Assembly (NCBI RefSeq): GCF_014805625.2
Contig: NW_023998565.1
Coordinates: 926,933-990,932 of the forward strand
DNA: 64,000 bases
Source: Glossina fuscipes
Lineage: Eukaryota > Arthropoda > Insecta > Diptera > Glossinidae
Reading direction: 5' to 3'
The notes beneath the pieces are model-generated. The model was not told the DNA's origin. It saw only the letters and a program-made list of their open reading frames with translations, and did no database searches. Both the position numbers and the translations under genes were made by a program. Below, piece by piece: positions 34,702 through 47,100 of the stretch; the stretch's first letter is position 1, and each line of letters starts with the position of its first letter.

Positions 34702-37700
34702 GAGCTTGGTCTAAAAGCGGATAAATAAAACTATTTTTAAAATTGAGCCTTCAAGTGCAAAGAAAGAAAAAAAAAGGACAAAAGACTAACAGCAACTAAT
34801 GTGAGAGATCTTTTTAAAGTTCGCGTGTAAAGAAGGTAAAATAGCGCTTAAAGCTTACAGTTTCGCAAAATAATGTCTAAAAATAATGGAAAAAGAAGTT
34901 ATTAACTAGAACTTTATTAAAAAAATACAAGTCGACAGGGATAAGGTAATTGTTAAATGTTAAAAAAAAAAAAAGGTTTGCTTGCATCGAGTAAAGAAAT
35001 GTGGGGAAATCATCATTACTGCTATTTTCGATAAATTTCCATGTGCAATATAAAAATGCATGTACGAATGAGTGTATACAAATTATGTAAAGAAATTGTG
35101 TATTTGATAGAAAAAAATAATAAATAAAATAACAAAGAAAATATTTAAGAAAAACTCGTATACTAGGAGCCACATAAAGAGAAGTGTGTGTAGGAAAAAA
35201 TATTTTTTTCCACAAAGCAATGACTAAAAGAGAAAAAAATCGAATAAAAGCCACTCACACATGAATATCTGAATTCGTTTGCAGAAAAGCCCTCATATCA
35301 AAAGAATAAAAGAAAAGCTCAAAATTTATTAAAATTTTTGAAGAGTGATTGAAAAATGTCTCTTAACTGAAGCAAGTCGTGAAAGAGAAACCAAAGCATA
35401 AGTGGATAAAGCTACCGTTTCTCTTCGTCGCGCGGTTACCAAGCAAAGCGCATAGCATTCGTGTGTGAATATATTAATTTTAAACGTCATTGACGCTTTT
35501 GCGAAATAATAAACATTAAGGAGAATGTAAATAAGATAAAATTATGGAAATTTTTATATAAAATACACTTCTTATTACAATATAATTGCGAAATAATATA
35601 CATTAAGAAAAAGTTGTTAATATTGAAATATTTAAAAAGGGGAGAATTTACAAAAGTAGTGGTTCACTATACCGAAGAAATAAAAAAACAGAAATTTGAT
35701 GTAGGTAAATTGGAAATTATATCTCACCAAATGGAGTTGTTTTTTTTTAAAGTAAAGAAGAAAAAATTAAATAAATAGAACGAAACGAACACAATCGACC
35801 AAAAGAACGATAACAGCAACGGCAGCAGTAACATGACGTGCATCATTGATCGTCAATGAAATTCATAACAAAATTCATTGAACAAACGCTTTAAATTACG
35901 CAAAAAAAGGAGGAGGCAACACAACGAAGTGAAGAGGAAAAGGGGTGAATAAGAGGGCGAGAGTGTAAGAAGAAGGAACCAGATGATGTAAGCAGCCACC
36001 ACCGCAGACACTAGCAACATACAGATTCACGGTCAGGTATTTTTAATTCATTTATTTCCTTATTGTTCTTTTTTCTTGTCCACTATTTACGGAGGAGCCC
36101 CGATGTGTGGCTGAGTACAGACTGCCACCGCTGTGGCTGAGGTCAGGTGAGGGAGCGTGCTTGTGATGGCACCGTAGGGAGGACGTCGGACGGTTACAGA
36201 CGGACTCACGGTGAACAGACGGACGATAGACAACCGACGAGACTTTTTGTATTCTTTGTCATGAGGCTCAGAGAGCCAAACCCCGTTAACAAATACGCTC
36301 TACCGGCAACAAAGGGGCTAGTACCGTGACAAACTTACTATATTCGTGCTTAAAGCTATAAAATGAAGTTACACAGTGTTGCATTATAATTTCGCGTGAA
36401 AATAACAGGCCTATAGTTTATAATATAAAAACTTTAAGCTTAGTAAGCTTAACCAAAGTTAGTTAATTTTTATTTACATTTTCGTAATAAATCTTTTAGT
36501 GTTCGGGACTGTTAAGCAAGTCTATTTCCTTTCAAATTTCATGAATAAACATGTCTATAATACATTTTATAACTTTAAACGCTGTTCACTCGGAAAACGA
36601 TTGCTCAAAACGTTTGGAGCGTAACTTCAATAATACTGCATCTTCGTATTCGAATTTTTTACAATATCTTTCAAATGACATTCTCTAGTACAATACTGCG
36701 GATTTTCGGTAAGTGTATTTATATTCTATTTATTAGCAAACAATGGGCTTTTTTTTTGCTTACAATTGAACTTTTCTATTTAAATACTTTCCGATCATGC
36801 CACAGAGCCCTTTAACTTAAATATATTTTGCGAGAATGGCACCGGTGGCTTAAATATCCGGTTAATAAGCTTCTCGAATATTATTATTTTGTTAATTATT
36901 CTTTCACCGCAGAAAAATTACCAAAACTACGTGTTTGTTTTATGAACATCAGACTTAGTTCTTTGCGTAAACGTCGCGTATGGCAATATATATGGTTCAT
37001 TAATGTTGATAACTCCACTCACTACACACAGCCGGCAGTCCGTAACTTTCAACAGCATTTGACGACAAGAAAATTTTCTCCATCAATTCTACTCACACTA
37101 ACTACATGCTTAGCTGAAAGTTTGTCCAACTGAAAATAAGAAGTAAGGGCATGTCTGGTTAACTGAGACCTTTTTTAACTACGTAGCTGAAAAAAAAGTG
37201 ATATGCGACAGAAAATTCGTATTGGACTGTTTGTTCCGCTTATGAAACTCTTATTCCCAAATCTGAAAAAATTTGTGATCGGAAAATGACTTTCCCCGAA
37301 AATCAAAAGACTTTGGAGCAGTTGTATCAGTCGCAATTCAGTGCTTTAATTATATTTGACTCTTCACATGGTTAGAGAAAAATGCGTCAATCTTTGGGCA
37401 TTTTCGGAAAGAAAGGAACGAGGTCAATTATATTCGCTCTAGGTCACCGATAGCCTAAAGATTGTAATGTGTTTCACATTCAGGTAAGTGCCGTTGTAGG
37501 CAGAAATTATTCCTGTGTAATAATAATGTTTACAATAATAACGAAATCACAAAAGGCGTAAAGCAACGTAGCATAACAAAAAGATCGATAATTTCAAATA
37601 ACTCTCATCCATTATTGCATAAAATCCAAAATACGGTTTGTTCTTTCACCATTTACTATATAATAAAATCCAACTGGAAATAAATCGTTTTCTAAATTTT

Positions 37701-40469
37701 AGGTGAAGTTATTGATATTTGAAGCAAAAGTGATGAGTCGGATTGAATATATGTTGCCGTCGATATTTCAAAAACTACAGCAGTTACGGAAAAATCAGAT
37801 ATAGATATTTAAAGATCTTTCCGTATGTATAAAAGTCATCACAAATTTTGAAAGTTTATAAGACCTTTAAGAATTTTTTTGCAGCTATAATGTTCAAGAA
37901 GATCAAATTGCAGTTCTCTTGTTCTTTCAATTTGTTTTTTTGTTCTTTTGTTGAATTAGCACTTGTGGTTTTATTTTTTTTTTGAAAGTACTACAAATAT
38001 ATATCATTATATGCTACACCATTTGTCGTACAGGACATATTGTGTGGACGTATGTAAAACGCAGAAGGGCTTAAGATAGACCCACCTTTTATAATTCCCA
38101 TCGATTCAGAATCGTGATCTGTATTGATCTGAGTCTGTCTTTCCGTCTGTCCATCTGTCTGTCAGATGTCTGGCCATGTAAATTCGTGTTCAAGCTACAG
38201 TTCACAATTCTTGCGATATTTTTTAGAAATTTAGTACAGTGATTTATTTTGTGGCAAGAACGAGCGCTATTGAAAATGGTTCGGATCGGTCTACTTTTTC
38301 CACTACTCCCCGCATACCACCCTGTTCTGAAAAGTGATTATATGGGGAAAAATTTCAATTTTTCAAGCTTAATAAGGTGAAAAGATCAAATTTCCAATAT
38401 TTCATGGTGAAAATTAGCTCATAGTAGTAAATTGACGAAGAAATCTACTTTACCAAATTTGGACTACTTAGGTGTATTTTTTGAATGCCGCCGCATATAA
38501 GGATCTTCACGAAACATAAACCCTTATATGCCCAAAAAGACTAATTGTTAATTTTTTTGTGATGAAAATTTATTTGTGATAGCAATTAAATAAAAAAATT
38601 AAGTGCATCTAATTAGAACCACATGGGTCTGTTTCTTGGCCCCACTCTACATTAGACGTCTCAAGCGTCGTAAGTCCTTTGGAAAAAAGAATTTTCAATA
38701 TTTTACGATAAAAATTAATTCATAGTAGCATTTCAGGAACAAAATTAACGGTAGTGAATTTGGATCACGTAGGCCGATTTTTTTTGGATCGCAACCTAAT
38801 AGGAGCTATCACGATACTTAAGTTCTTATATTGAGAGAAAATCTAACCTTCCAATATGAAGACTTTAATGACAATTATGTACTTTTTGGAGCAGTATTAC
38901 CAAAACTACTATATTATGCCAAGTAGTATAGGGCATATAATAGTCGGCTTTGCCCGATAAAAATTTTATTTTCAATATAAATTAACTTTCTGTTGTTGTT
39001 GTGTTCTTTATTTTGTTTAGTTTATTCATGTAAACTCAAAAAAATTTCTTATGTAGCTAGATATATTGGTTAGTTAAGTGTCCACCAAACTGTCTTTGAT
39101 CTAATGAATAATTATTTTAAATAGCTTATGATTAAGAGATCAAACATGTTTTCCAACAATATAATACGTGCGTACGTGGTGCAAATGAGGTGGTTTCATC
39201 GTGTAATTCTAAGTAACTACATCTTAATTATCAAGTAATGCCCCGTTTGTGGTATTTCAAGGATCTTTGCTCGTATATTTTCATGTTTACCTAATAAATG
39301 CCGTTTTATGTCAACATAATCAAAACAAAATGATTTTTAATAATTTCGCGACTAGAAACGCTTTTAAAAAATACTTCATTGCTTTTGTGCACACATATTA
39401 TCCTTCAGTAGGTGTGATATGGCTTTTTTAAAATAGTTATATTTGTTAACTGTGTTCAATGAGGTTTGCGTTTTATGTAAGCCGCAATAAAATTTAGGTT
39501 TCACACAAGGTAGTTATCACAATTCTCAAGCGAATTAACTTTCTTAAGGAACTCATCGTCCCACATGGGATTCATTTTCATTTTAATGGTTCAGTGACTC
39601 GAAAACGGAAATGAAAATTCCTTTACCGTGAATGGAGGGCGCTATTAATCAATATTAACGTATTTTTTTGTGAAAAGAATGATGTTGACGAAGATGTTGT
39701 TTTCAATAATATCTGATTTTAATAAAACTTGGTTATATACTAAACAATCGATTTATTACTTGATAAGGCCCCAAGCAATTTAATATTTTTGGGTGATTTT
39801 TTGGAGCCGTTGCTTGTTACTGAAGTCCAAAGTCGAAAAATTGGTATTCGCGAATTAAATACAAATACCGAACAAACTTTCTTTAAAATTTCTTCAGATA
39901 TTGGTCGTTTGAATGATATTGCGTTGGAAACTAAGTCAAATATATTTAAAAAAGAAAAAAAGTTAGTTTTCCTAAATTCTTCTAGTGTTTTAACTTTGTT
40001 TACAACATTTTTATCATTCTTACTGAAAAATAGTATTAACCAGTGATTCATATTGTGAATGTCATTGTGATAACAATATCTCCCGGAAGCTCTAAACTAA
40101 ATTACTTGTAAATGCTCTGAAGAAATCAGAAAATTTTGCAAAATCGTTTAAAGAGCAGGTGTACTGAATACTAACTAGAATGTGGTCAAAGTAAATCTTC
40201 TACAAAAAATGCTTTCACAAAGACTGAATACAAGTCGGATGTGATCTTTCTTCTTTAGCTCTTGCTTATTGGATTACATTTTATTATTTATTGATTTTTC
40301 TTTTTATGGTATCATTTATAATATTTAATCATCACACAACTGATGTTTCTTTTATTATTTATTCTTTATTCCAAGAGGAAAGAGAGAAGTTCTCTCGAAC
40401 TAAATCGGATATACAACAATTATATTTCGATTTATTTCTATATGGTTCACAGGCGGATTTTTGGACAAA
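34702..40469. other. AT-rich spacer with a possible untranslated exon
   Basis: No coding gene recognised. The plus-strand stretch 35780-36035 is CA/AGC-rich (CAACGGCAGCAGTAACA and similar), like 5'UTRs of fly genes. It ends at a donor-like CACGGTCAG before GTATTTTTAA, so it could be a non-coding first exon. Mini-me-like sequence lies at 38079-38170. A plus-strand frame at 39742-40046 (APSNLIFLGDFLEPLLVTEV...) has protein-like composition but no recognisable family. Confidence 0.4.
38079..38170 (+). repeat. Mini-me-like dipteran (GTCY)n repeat
   Basis: GACCCACCTTTTATAATTCC is followed by ATCGATTCAGAATCGTGATC and then CTGTCTTTCCGTCTGTCCATCTGTCTGTC. The combination of a short conserved core and a (GTCY)n stretch is typical of mini-me elements in flies. 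Confidence 0.55.
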
Positions 40470-40479
40470 TTTATTTATT
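40470..40479 (-). terminator. Possible poly-A signals of the adenylate kinase gene
   Basis: On the minus strand two overlapping AATAAA hexamers lie about 340 bases after the kinase stop codon at 40818. No nearer perfect hexamer was seen. Confidence 0.4.
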
Positions 40480-40817
40480 ATAAACATTTAGCTTCAACAT
40501 TTGTAAATAAAATTATGAAGTCACAAGGAAAAGGAAAACATCTTTGGTATTCGCCATTCATGGATGAAACCGTTATATGTTTTGGACTTGTAGAAATGAT
40601 AAGAAAGTATATTATAACAAAATCTTTCAGACATATCCTTGACATCAAATCCGTGATGTCGACAGAGAAACATTGGAGAAAGGCGATAGAGAGACGTGAC
40701 CAAATCGATTCCATTATTCAAGCTAATCGTCATTATCTATTATTGCTCTACCTTTTTTCGCGTTACAAGTCTTTAACGAGCTTATACACGAAGTCAAGAG
40801 GGCTTTTCTTTTCCTTT

Positions 40818-41180
40818 CTACATGTAAGAAAAGATTGGAGGGTAGCGTTCAGCCTCCCCAAACGTATTGCGAAAATTGTCTCTTTTTTGATCGCTCGCAA
40901 TAACACCATTCATTTGAATACCAATTTTTTGGCCAGCGGACGGAGCAATAGAGTGTTGATTCTTTATATGACCGTTCATGAGGCTGACATGATGACTTAT
41001 AGTTGGCACAACTCCTGGCATATTTTCTTCCAAGTCATGTACTACGGCTTCCGTTTGAATGTTGGCGTCTGCTGAATTCGTTATATTTGTTGCCGGTGCA
41101 TTACTAAGCTTTTGTATATGAATTCGTATGAATTTTTCAAATTCTCTCTGCACCGAAGGACTATCGGTATCGCCATCAAT
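40818..41180 (-). CDS. Adenylate kinase terminal exon
   Basis: Encodes IDGDTDSPSVQREFEKFIRI, the end of domain 2, then about 90 mostly polar residues with many His, Asn and Ser, ending PPIFSYM and TAG. The tail has no recognised domain. The plus-strand open frame over this exon is a shadow. Confidence 0.88.
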   Translation of the reverse strand: MDGDTDSPSVQREFEKFIRIHIQKLSNAPATNITNSADANIQTEAVVHDLEENMPGVVPTISHHVSLMNGHIKNQHSIAPSAGQKIGIQMNGVIASDQKRDNFRNTFGEAERYPPIFSYM

Positions 41181-44100
41181 CTGAAAGGTAATTTACATGT
41201 TTAACTTCATTCTTAAAAGGTTAATGTTAGATTTGCTTACAATTTGTAAGCGACTGCTATTATCCATTATTTTTAACATTGGCAAAGTTTGCTCGCGGAA
41301 CAATTCTAATCGCCTGCGGAATGATGAAACTGTATCATCAATGCGACCGCGTCCCAATTGCAATTTCGAACAATCTAACAGTACCATAGGCGGACGTTGT
41401 TTGTACTAAAAAAAGAAAATTTTCGCTAACGGTGAATAAATTTAAAAAAAGTAATAAAGCTTAAACGATTTTAAAACAATGCTTTAAGCTCTAAAGAGGG
41501 AAGAGAAAATCCTGTTAAAATTTGGTGAATTATAAGCTACCCTATGAATCGATTAAATACTTTTGAACTTAACATAGACTGGTAGGGATTAGTTTGAGGC
41601 CATAGTTGTTCTTCTAAGCAAAATTTCAAGCTACAATCATGACTTCAATACGCAACTAGGCAGGTTATCGAAGCTATGATGCGTTTTCAATTGCTTTACG
41701 ACAAGTCGACAGTCGACTATCTATTCGTATAAAGCTACATATAAAAAACTCAAGAAATAGACAAAAGCCTATAAATTTTTCATATTTTTTTAAAAAAGAA
41801 ATACTTCTATATTATGCGTGATCTCTACGGAACATATGGACTGTTTTTCATATGTAAATAACAATTTAAGTAAGGATGTGATATGAAGAAAATAAAGCGC
41901 TCATCACATTTTCATACATCATCGTATATAACAGCAATGTCTTAGTTCTTTTAAATCTATTGTATGAGTACCAAACCCAAACTTTTTACATAGCATTTAA
42001 AAGCATTTTGTTATCAGTTTTCTCCTTTTAATCAAGGTGCTGTCAGAATTTTAGCATAGCATGGTCTAATTCACATAGTTGGTCCGTTTCTAGGGTTTTA
42101 CGCATGGTCTTTTCATACCAACACATATTCCTCTAAATTTTTGAAATATGTAAATTTCCATTAGAAACTTGGAGTCGCAGAGTGAATTCATTCTCCTGTA
42201 GTGAATTTAAAAGCACACATTTGTGCTTAGTTTATGGAATGAATCTGTTCTCCGAAGACGTTTCCTTGCGCATGGCTTGATTTACTATTATATACGAGGG
42301 TTCAAACCTCATGTGGGCTTGACTATTTCTTTAAAACTGTTGTTTACCTTGTCCTCAAAATATTTGACTTGGTGAAGATTTCTTGGAAAACCGTCAATAA
42401 TAATGCCCGCTTTGTCGGAAAAAAGTCGCAAATTTGTTTCCAATATAGTGTGTATTACTTTTTCCGGCGCCATTTCTCCACCCGCCAACGCCTCTTTAAC
42501 TGCATAACTTTCTGTATTGGCGCGTGGGGCGGAATCAGTTATGCTACGTAAAAGCCGACCAACACTGAAAAATGTACAAATAAGTGAGAAAATTATTGTA
42601 TAAGAAGCTATAAAGAAGCTAAGTTCGACTTACGCCGAATTTTTAACATCCACCGCTAGTTTGCTTACAGATTACGGTGAACGTGCGTTCGGTCGATATA
42701 GATTGTATATAAAGAATACAGGTCATATATCATATTATCATTTGCAGGTCATTTGTCAAATCATAGCTGAAATTTTACTTAAACCCATGAAGTCATTTGT
42801 TTCAATTTGTTTGTCTGCGAATTGAGGATTTGTCTATACGCTGTTTTAAGTAATTTGCCACCTTGAGGGAAACAATAAGAAAATTTTATACCAGTTTGTC
42901 CCTCCAGAGATCGTTCTGATATCCTAACTCAAAGGCAACAGACTGACAGCATACAAATAGGTAGGCAAGGTACGACAAGGGTGATATCCCTTTATGGCGT
43001 TTCCTATGTTTACTTTGTAAAAATTAAAAAATCTGATGTATCCACTATAGTGGACATAACAGTCAGGAAAGGATATTTATTCAATTTACCTGAAATGAAC
43101 CCAACCAGAATTTAAAGATATTGCTTTTACACACAAAGATGCCTTATTACTGCCAGGCCCTCCTATAACCCATATAACTGGGGGGATGCCACTTATATTC
43201 AAATTATTGATGCGAGCGCCTGCATTCGTCAGGGTGGGTTGTTTCGTTATAACGTTCTTTCCGGTGGTTGCACTCATGGCATTGGCTGCATTGAAGGCAA
43301 TATGTGAAATTACCGTGTTGGTCACATTGCCTTCGTTATTATTTTCAGGCTGCTGTTCTTCAGTTGCCCGATTATACGTTTCTGTAATATTCTGGGCTTG
43401 ACTAGGTATGGTATCTACGCTAACTATACTGCCTGGTATATCATTTATGCCTCTGCCCATACCTGTTACTCCATTAAGAATAGCTTCCTGATTCTCCAAG
43501 GAACTTAAAATATCTAACACAGCTGTCCGAAAATCCTTGTACACCTCCGCGGGAGCTCTTTCGCCATTAACCTTAGACACACAGGAATAGGAATGAAATA
43601 AGTCAAAAATTGTTAATCACAAAATTCCAAGCTTACTTACCGCTATTAGCATATCGCTTTGATCGAAATAGTCAGCTACCGGCACAACATTTTTAAAAAA
43701 ATTTTCCAATTCCATTTTTGCCAATGAAAGTACAACATGCCCTAACTTAGCGCCGTAATCTATTTGCTTCTGTAATACTGACTGCCGCCACGATATAATT
43801 ATAACACCATTAACAACTTGAATCTGAAATACGTTGAACAGAAAAAACAGAAGTTTTAAATGTCCTCTTTCACAACAGTTTTAATTTGCTACTTATTATC
43901 ACCAGAAAACTTATACTTTCAAAATAAAAAGAAAAAAACATTTTTTAAATTTCCATTTTTTTTATTTTTCATTTGTGAAGAAAGATAACTTTTTACTCTG
44001 AGAGTATACAGTTCAATTTAAGAAAAGTGTTTTGAAGGATTATCATATCTATGAAGAAATGTGATTGGATTAACTTCATATTTGAGAGCAGCTGTGTATG

Positions 44101-47100
44101 CAACTTTAAATTGGCTCTTTTGCGCCTTTTTTATACAAAAGATCATATGCAGACATTGTCATGCGTTCACATACAGCAATCGACGGAAATGAGTGTAATG
44201 TAGCATATGCCTCAATTTTATTACAAGAATTAAATTAAGTAAAAAAAATTATATTCGACCGTGACCTCTCTTTTATACCCATCGCCGTGAACCTAAAAAA
44301 AGTAAAAGAAGTAAATTGTCATACCTTATACCACACAGCAATAAACACTGAAAGCAAAGTTGTACGTGGAAGTGTAGACGTGCTGTAGTCGTATTCTTTG
44401 AAAAGTTTCGGTCATTTTCAAAATCTTTTGCAAGCTATATTTTCAATTTTGCGGATGGAAGAACGTTTATCGCAGTTACTGAATTGCGCAGACAAGCAGA
44501 TGAACTGATGAACCGACTGACATGCGTTTAAAATTGGCTAAGATTTTATATACTTTGTAGGGTTTTTGAATCTTGCTTCTCAAGGTTTTGAAAAAAAAAG
44601 ACTCACTGTAAAGTGAAGAAGGCGTGGCCAATTTTTAAGTTCTTGCAAAGATACTACAGCCTTGCACTGAAAATATAAGTTCAAATTTTTTAAATTGTGT
44701 GCTGTAGTTTATGATGATGATGGTATAATGAGCAAAAAGGCAACTTTTTATTCTTTTTGAAAAACAGACATACCCTTCGTAGTATCGAGTGCATGTCCTT
44801 CCATCAATTTGGCCTATTTTCAATACAAACCTGCATGCAAGAACTTCCAATGTTTCTGCCGAATCTGAGATTTTTGCAACCAAGAGAATATTTGCAAAGG
44901 GCTTTACACAAACAGGCGGACAGATAAGCAGACTGACAGGGGAATTCAGAATTTGATGTTGCTCTACAATATGTATATTTTGTGGGTCGTTGAAACTTCC
45001 TTTTGGACATTGCAAACGTTTTGACAAAATGAATATACTCCTTATCCTTTGGTGATGGGTATAATCACGAGATCTTATATTTCGCATTTGTACATTTAAC
45101 ATTGTCTGCTTTTTTTAAGTCGACGTTGTTAGATATATTCGAGATACTCCACCTCATTAATCCATGGATGTGACCACTTTATTTTGGCAAGTAGCTATTG
45201 CATAAACTCTTCCAGCTGAAATAAATGTAAAAGTTATTTTTAATGTAATCATGGACCAGAAAATCAAACATCTATTAAGAAAATGAATCTAAGTCGATCT
45301 GTAGAATAAAATGTATATAATAAATGCACCGAAAGTGGTTTGGGATATAAGAAGAGTAAGAAACATCGCTAGAATATATACAATCTGCATTGCATTATTT
45401 TTTTATGTTTCCAAAAACCAGCTTAACATTATTTGTAATAAGAAAATATATTACAGTTTGGTCTTAGCCATACGGTCAAGAAGCGATAAACATAAAATCC
45501 ATATTAATGTGTACTTATATGCATGAAGTTATAATTCGCTTAAGAATTCTTTTTGATTTAAGGAAAATTGATACAGCTTTTTGTATAAACAAGTATGATT
45601 CATTCTCACTTACATAGTGAATATTACATTAACCTTGAAAATAAAAAAAAAAACAGAACGGACTGAAAATATTTGTTTATGTAGAGAGAACTGAATTCCT
45701 AGAGACACTATAGAATCTTCAATATACAAAATAGTAAAATTTCACGGACATTCGGCGTTTTTGTTATTAGCGCCGTTAATTAGAACCCATGGAACTCTTT
45801 GCTATTTTATTTTTGTTATTGGTATGAACAAGAATTCTTAAATGATTACAAAGCAAAAGCGTAAAGATTTTTGTATTTTTAAGTGAATATTCGCTATGGT
45901 ATACATAAAAGTGTTTATTTTCAGAAAATCCCAAAAACTAAACACCAAACCCTATATGGTTTTGCTTCGTAATTATTTAATGCATAGTAACAGTTTAACG
46001 GAACTTTTTTCCTTTTGAAATAATAAGAATAAAAGAACATTGCTACTACTGTTATTAACAACGGAAACACCACAAGTTCCTGAGATTTTACTTGTTTTAT
46101 TTTGTATTTTTGGATGGTGACTCTACGTATTTGGTTCTCTCTGATTCATTACTGGTTTATACTAACGTTCATTTTCTTACGATTATGAACGCTGTAAATG
46201 TACCTAGAGAAGACACAGAATTAATTAAACTCAGCATATGTGTTGCATACAACAGCATTGCGGCGAACATAGACTCAGAATTAATATACATTAGTATAAT
46301 TCATGCCGCGTTATATGAAATCTCATATATAAGCGGTAAATTTAAATTAAGAAAGAAAGTACGTTATGGTTCGCTCATTTCTACAGATATTGCCTGATAG
46401 CTCGACATGGAAATAATCCATAAATGTCAATAACAAAATAAGAATTGATTGCTTCGAATGAATGCGGCCGTAGATGAGTTTTTCAAGCAATTTGGTTTCT
46501 TGGAATAGTCCTGCGCAAAAAGTGCATTGTGAAGAAGGGCGTTATAGGGGCTTTTCGCCAACTTTCGTTTTCCATTACAAAAATCGCGTTAAAAGACAAT
46601 TGACTGTATTTAAATGTTATGCTTGTACACACATATATATTCTTATATTACATGGTGTTTTAATTTTATTGTAGATAGTAGAAAATGCCGATCGATGCTA
46701 ATAAACTCAAGAAATTTATAACTGAGATTGTCTTTTTTTTCAATTGTCATCAAGGAAAAAACGCACACATGAAAAGTCAACAAGTAAGTGAAAATCTAAT
46801 GTTCGTTTGTTCCTGGGATAGACCTTTTATTATGGTTTTTGTATCCAGTACAAAGAATTTTATTCTTTACACTTAAGCACTATACACGATGACTTCTTTT
46901 CGCTTATTTTGTGAACCACAAACTGTCAAAATAAAATGAGCATATGCGTGCTGTTGAGTATAGTATGCTTTGGATATTGTATTGAACTGAATTTTTGGCA
47001 AACTTTTAATATTATTTCTTGCTTCGCCACTAACGGACAAAACAGTGATGTATTTATAAAAACAAAGCAAAATGATGTGGTTAATGTTTCCGATAACAAA

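Noticed and set aside
39742..40046. Opposed open frames on both strands near 39.8-40.0 kb
   Set aside because: Neither could be matched to a family; mutual overlap means at least one is spurious.
40461..41075. 204-codon plus-strand frame
   Set aside because: It lies partly over the well-supported adenylate kinase terminal exon on the other strand and resembles no family; the overlap explains the second half.
46092..46397. 101-codon plus-strand frame in the kinase intron
   Set aside because: Fairly protein-like, but no family, no splice or poly-A support and no partner exon.
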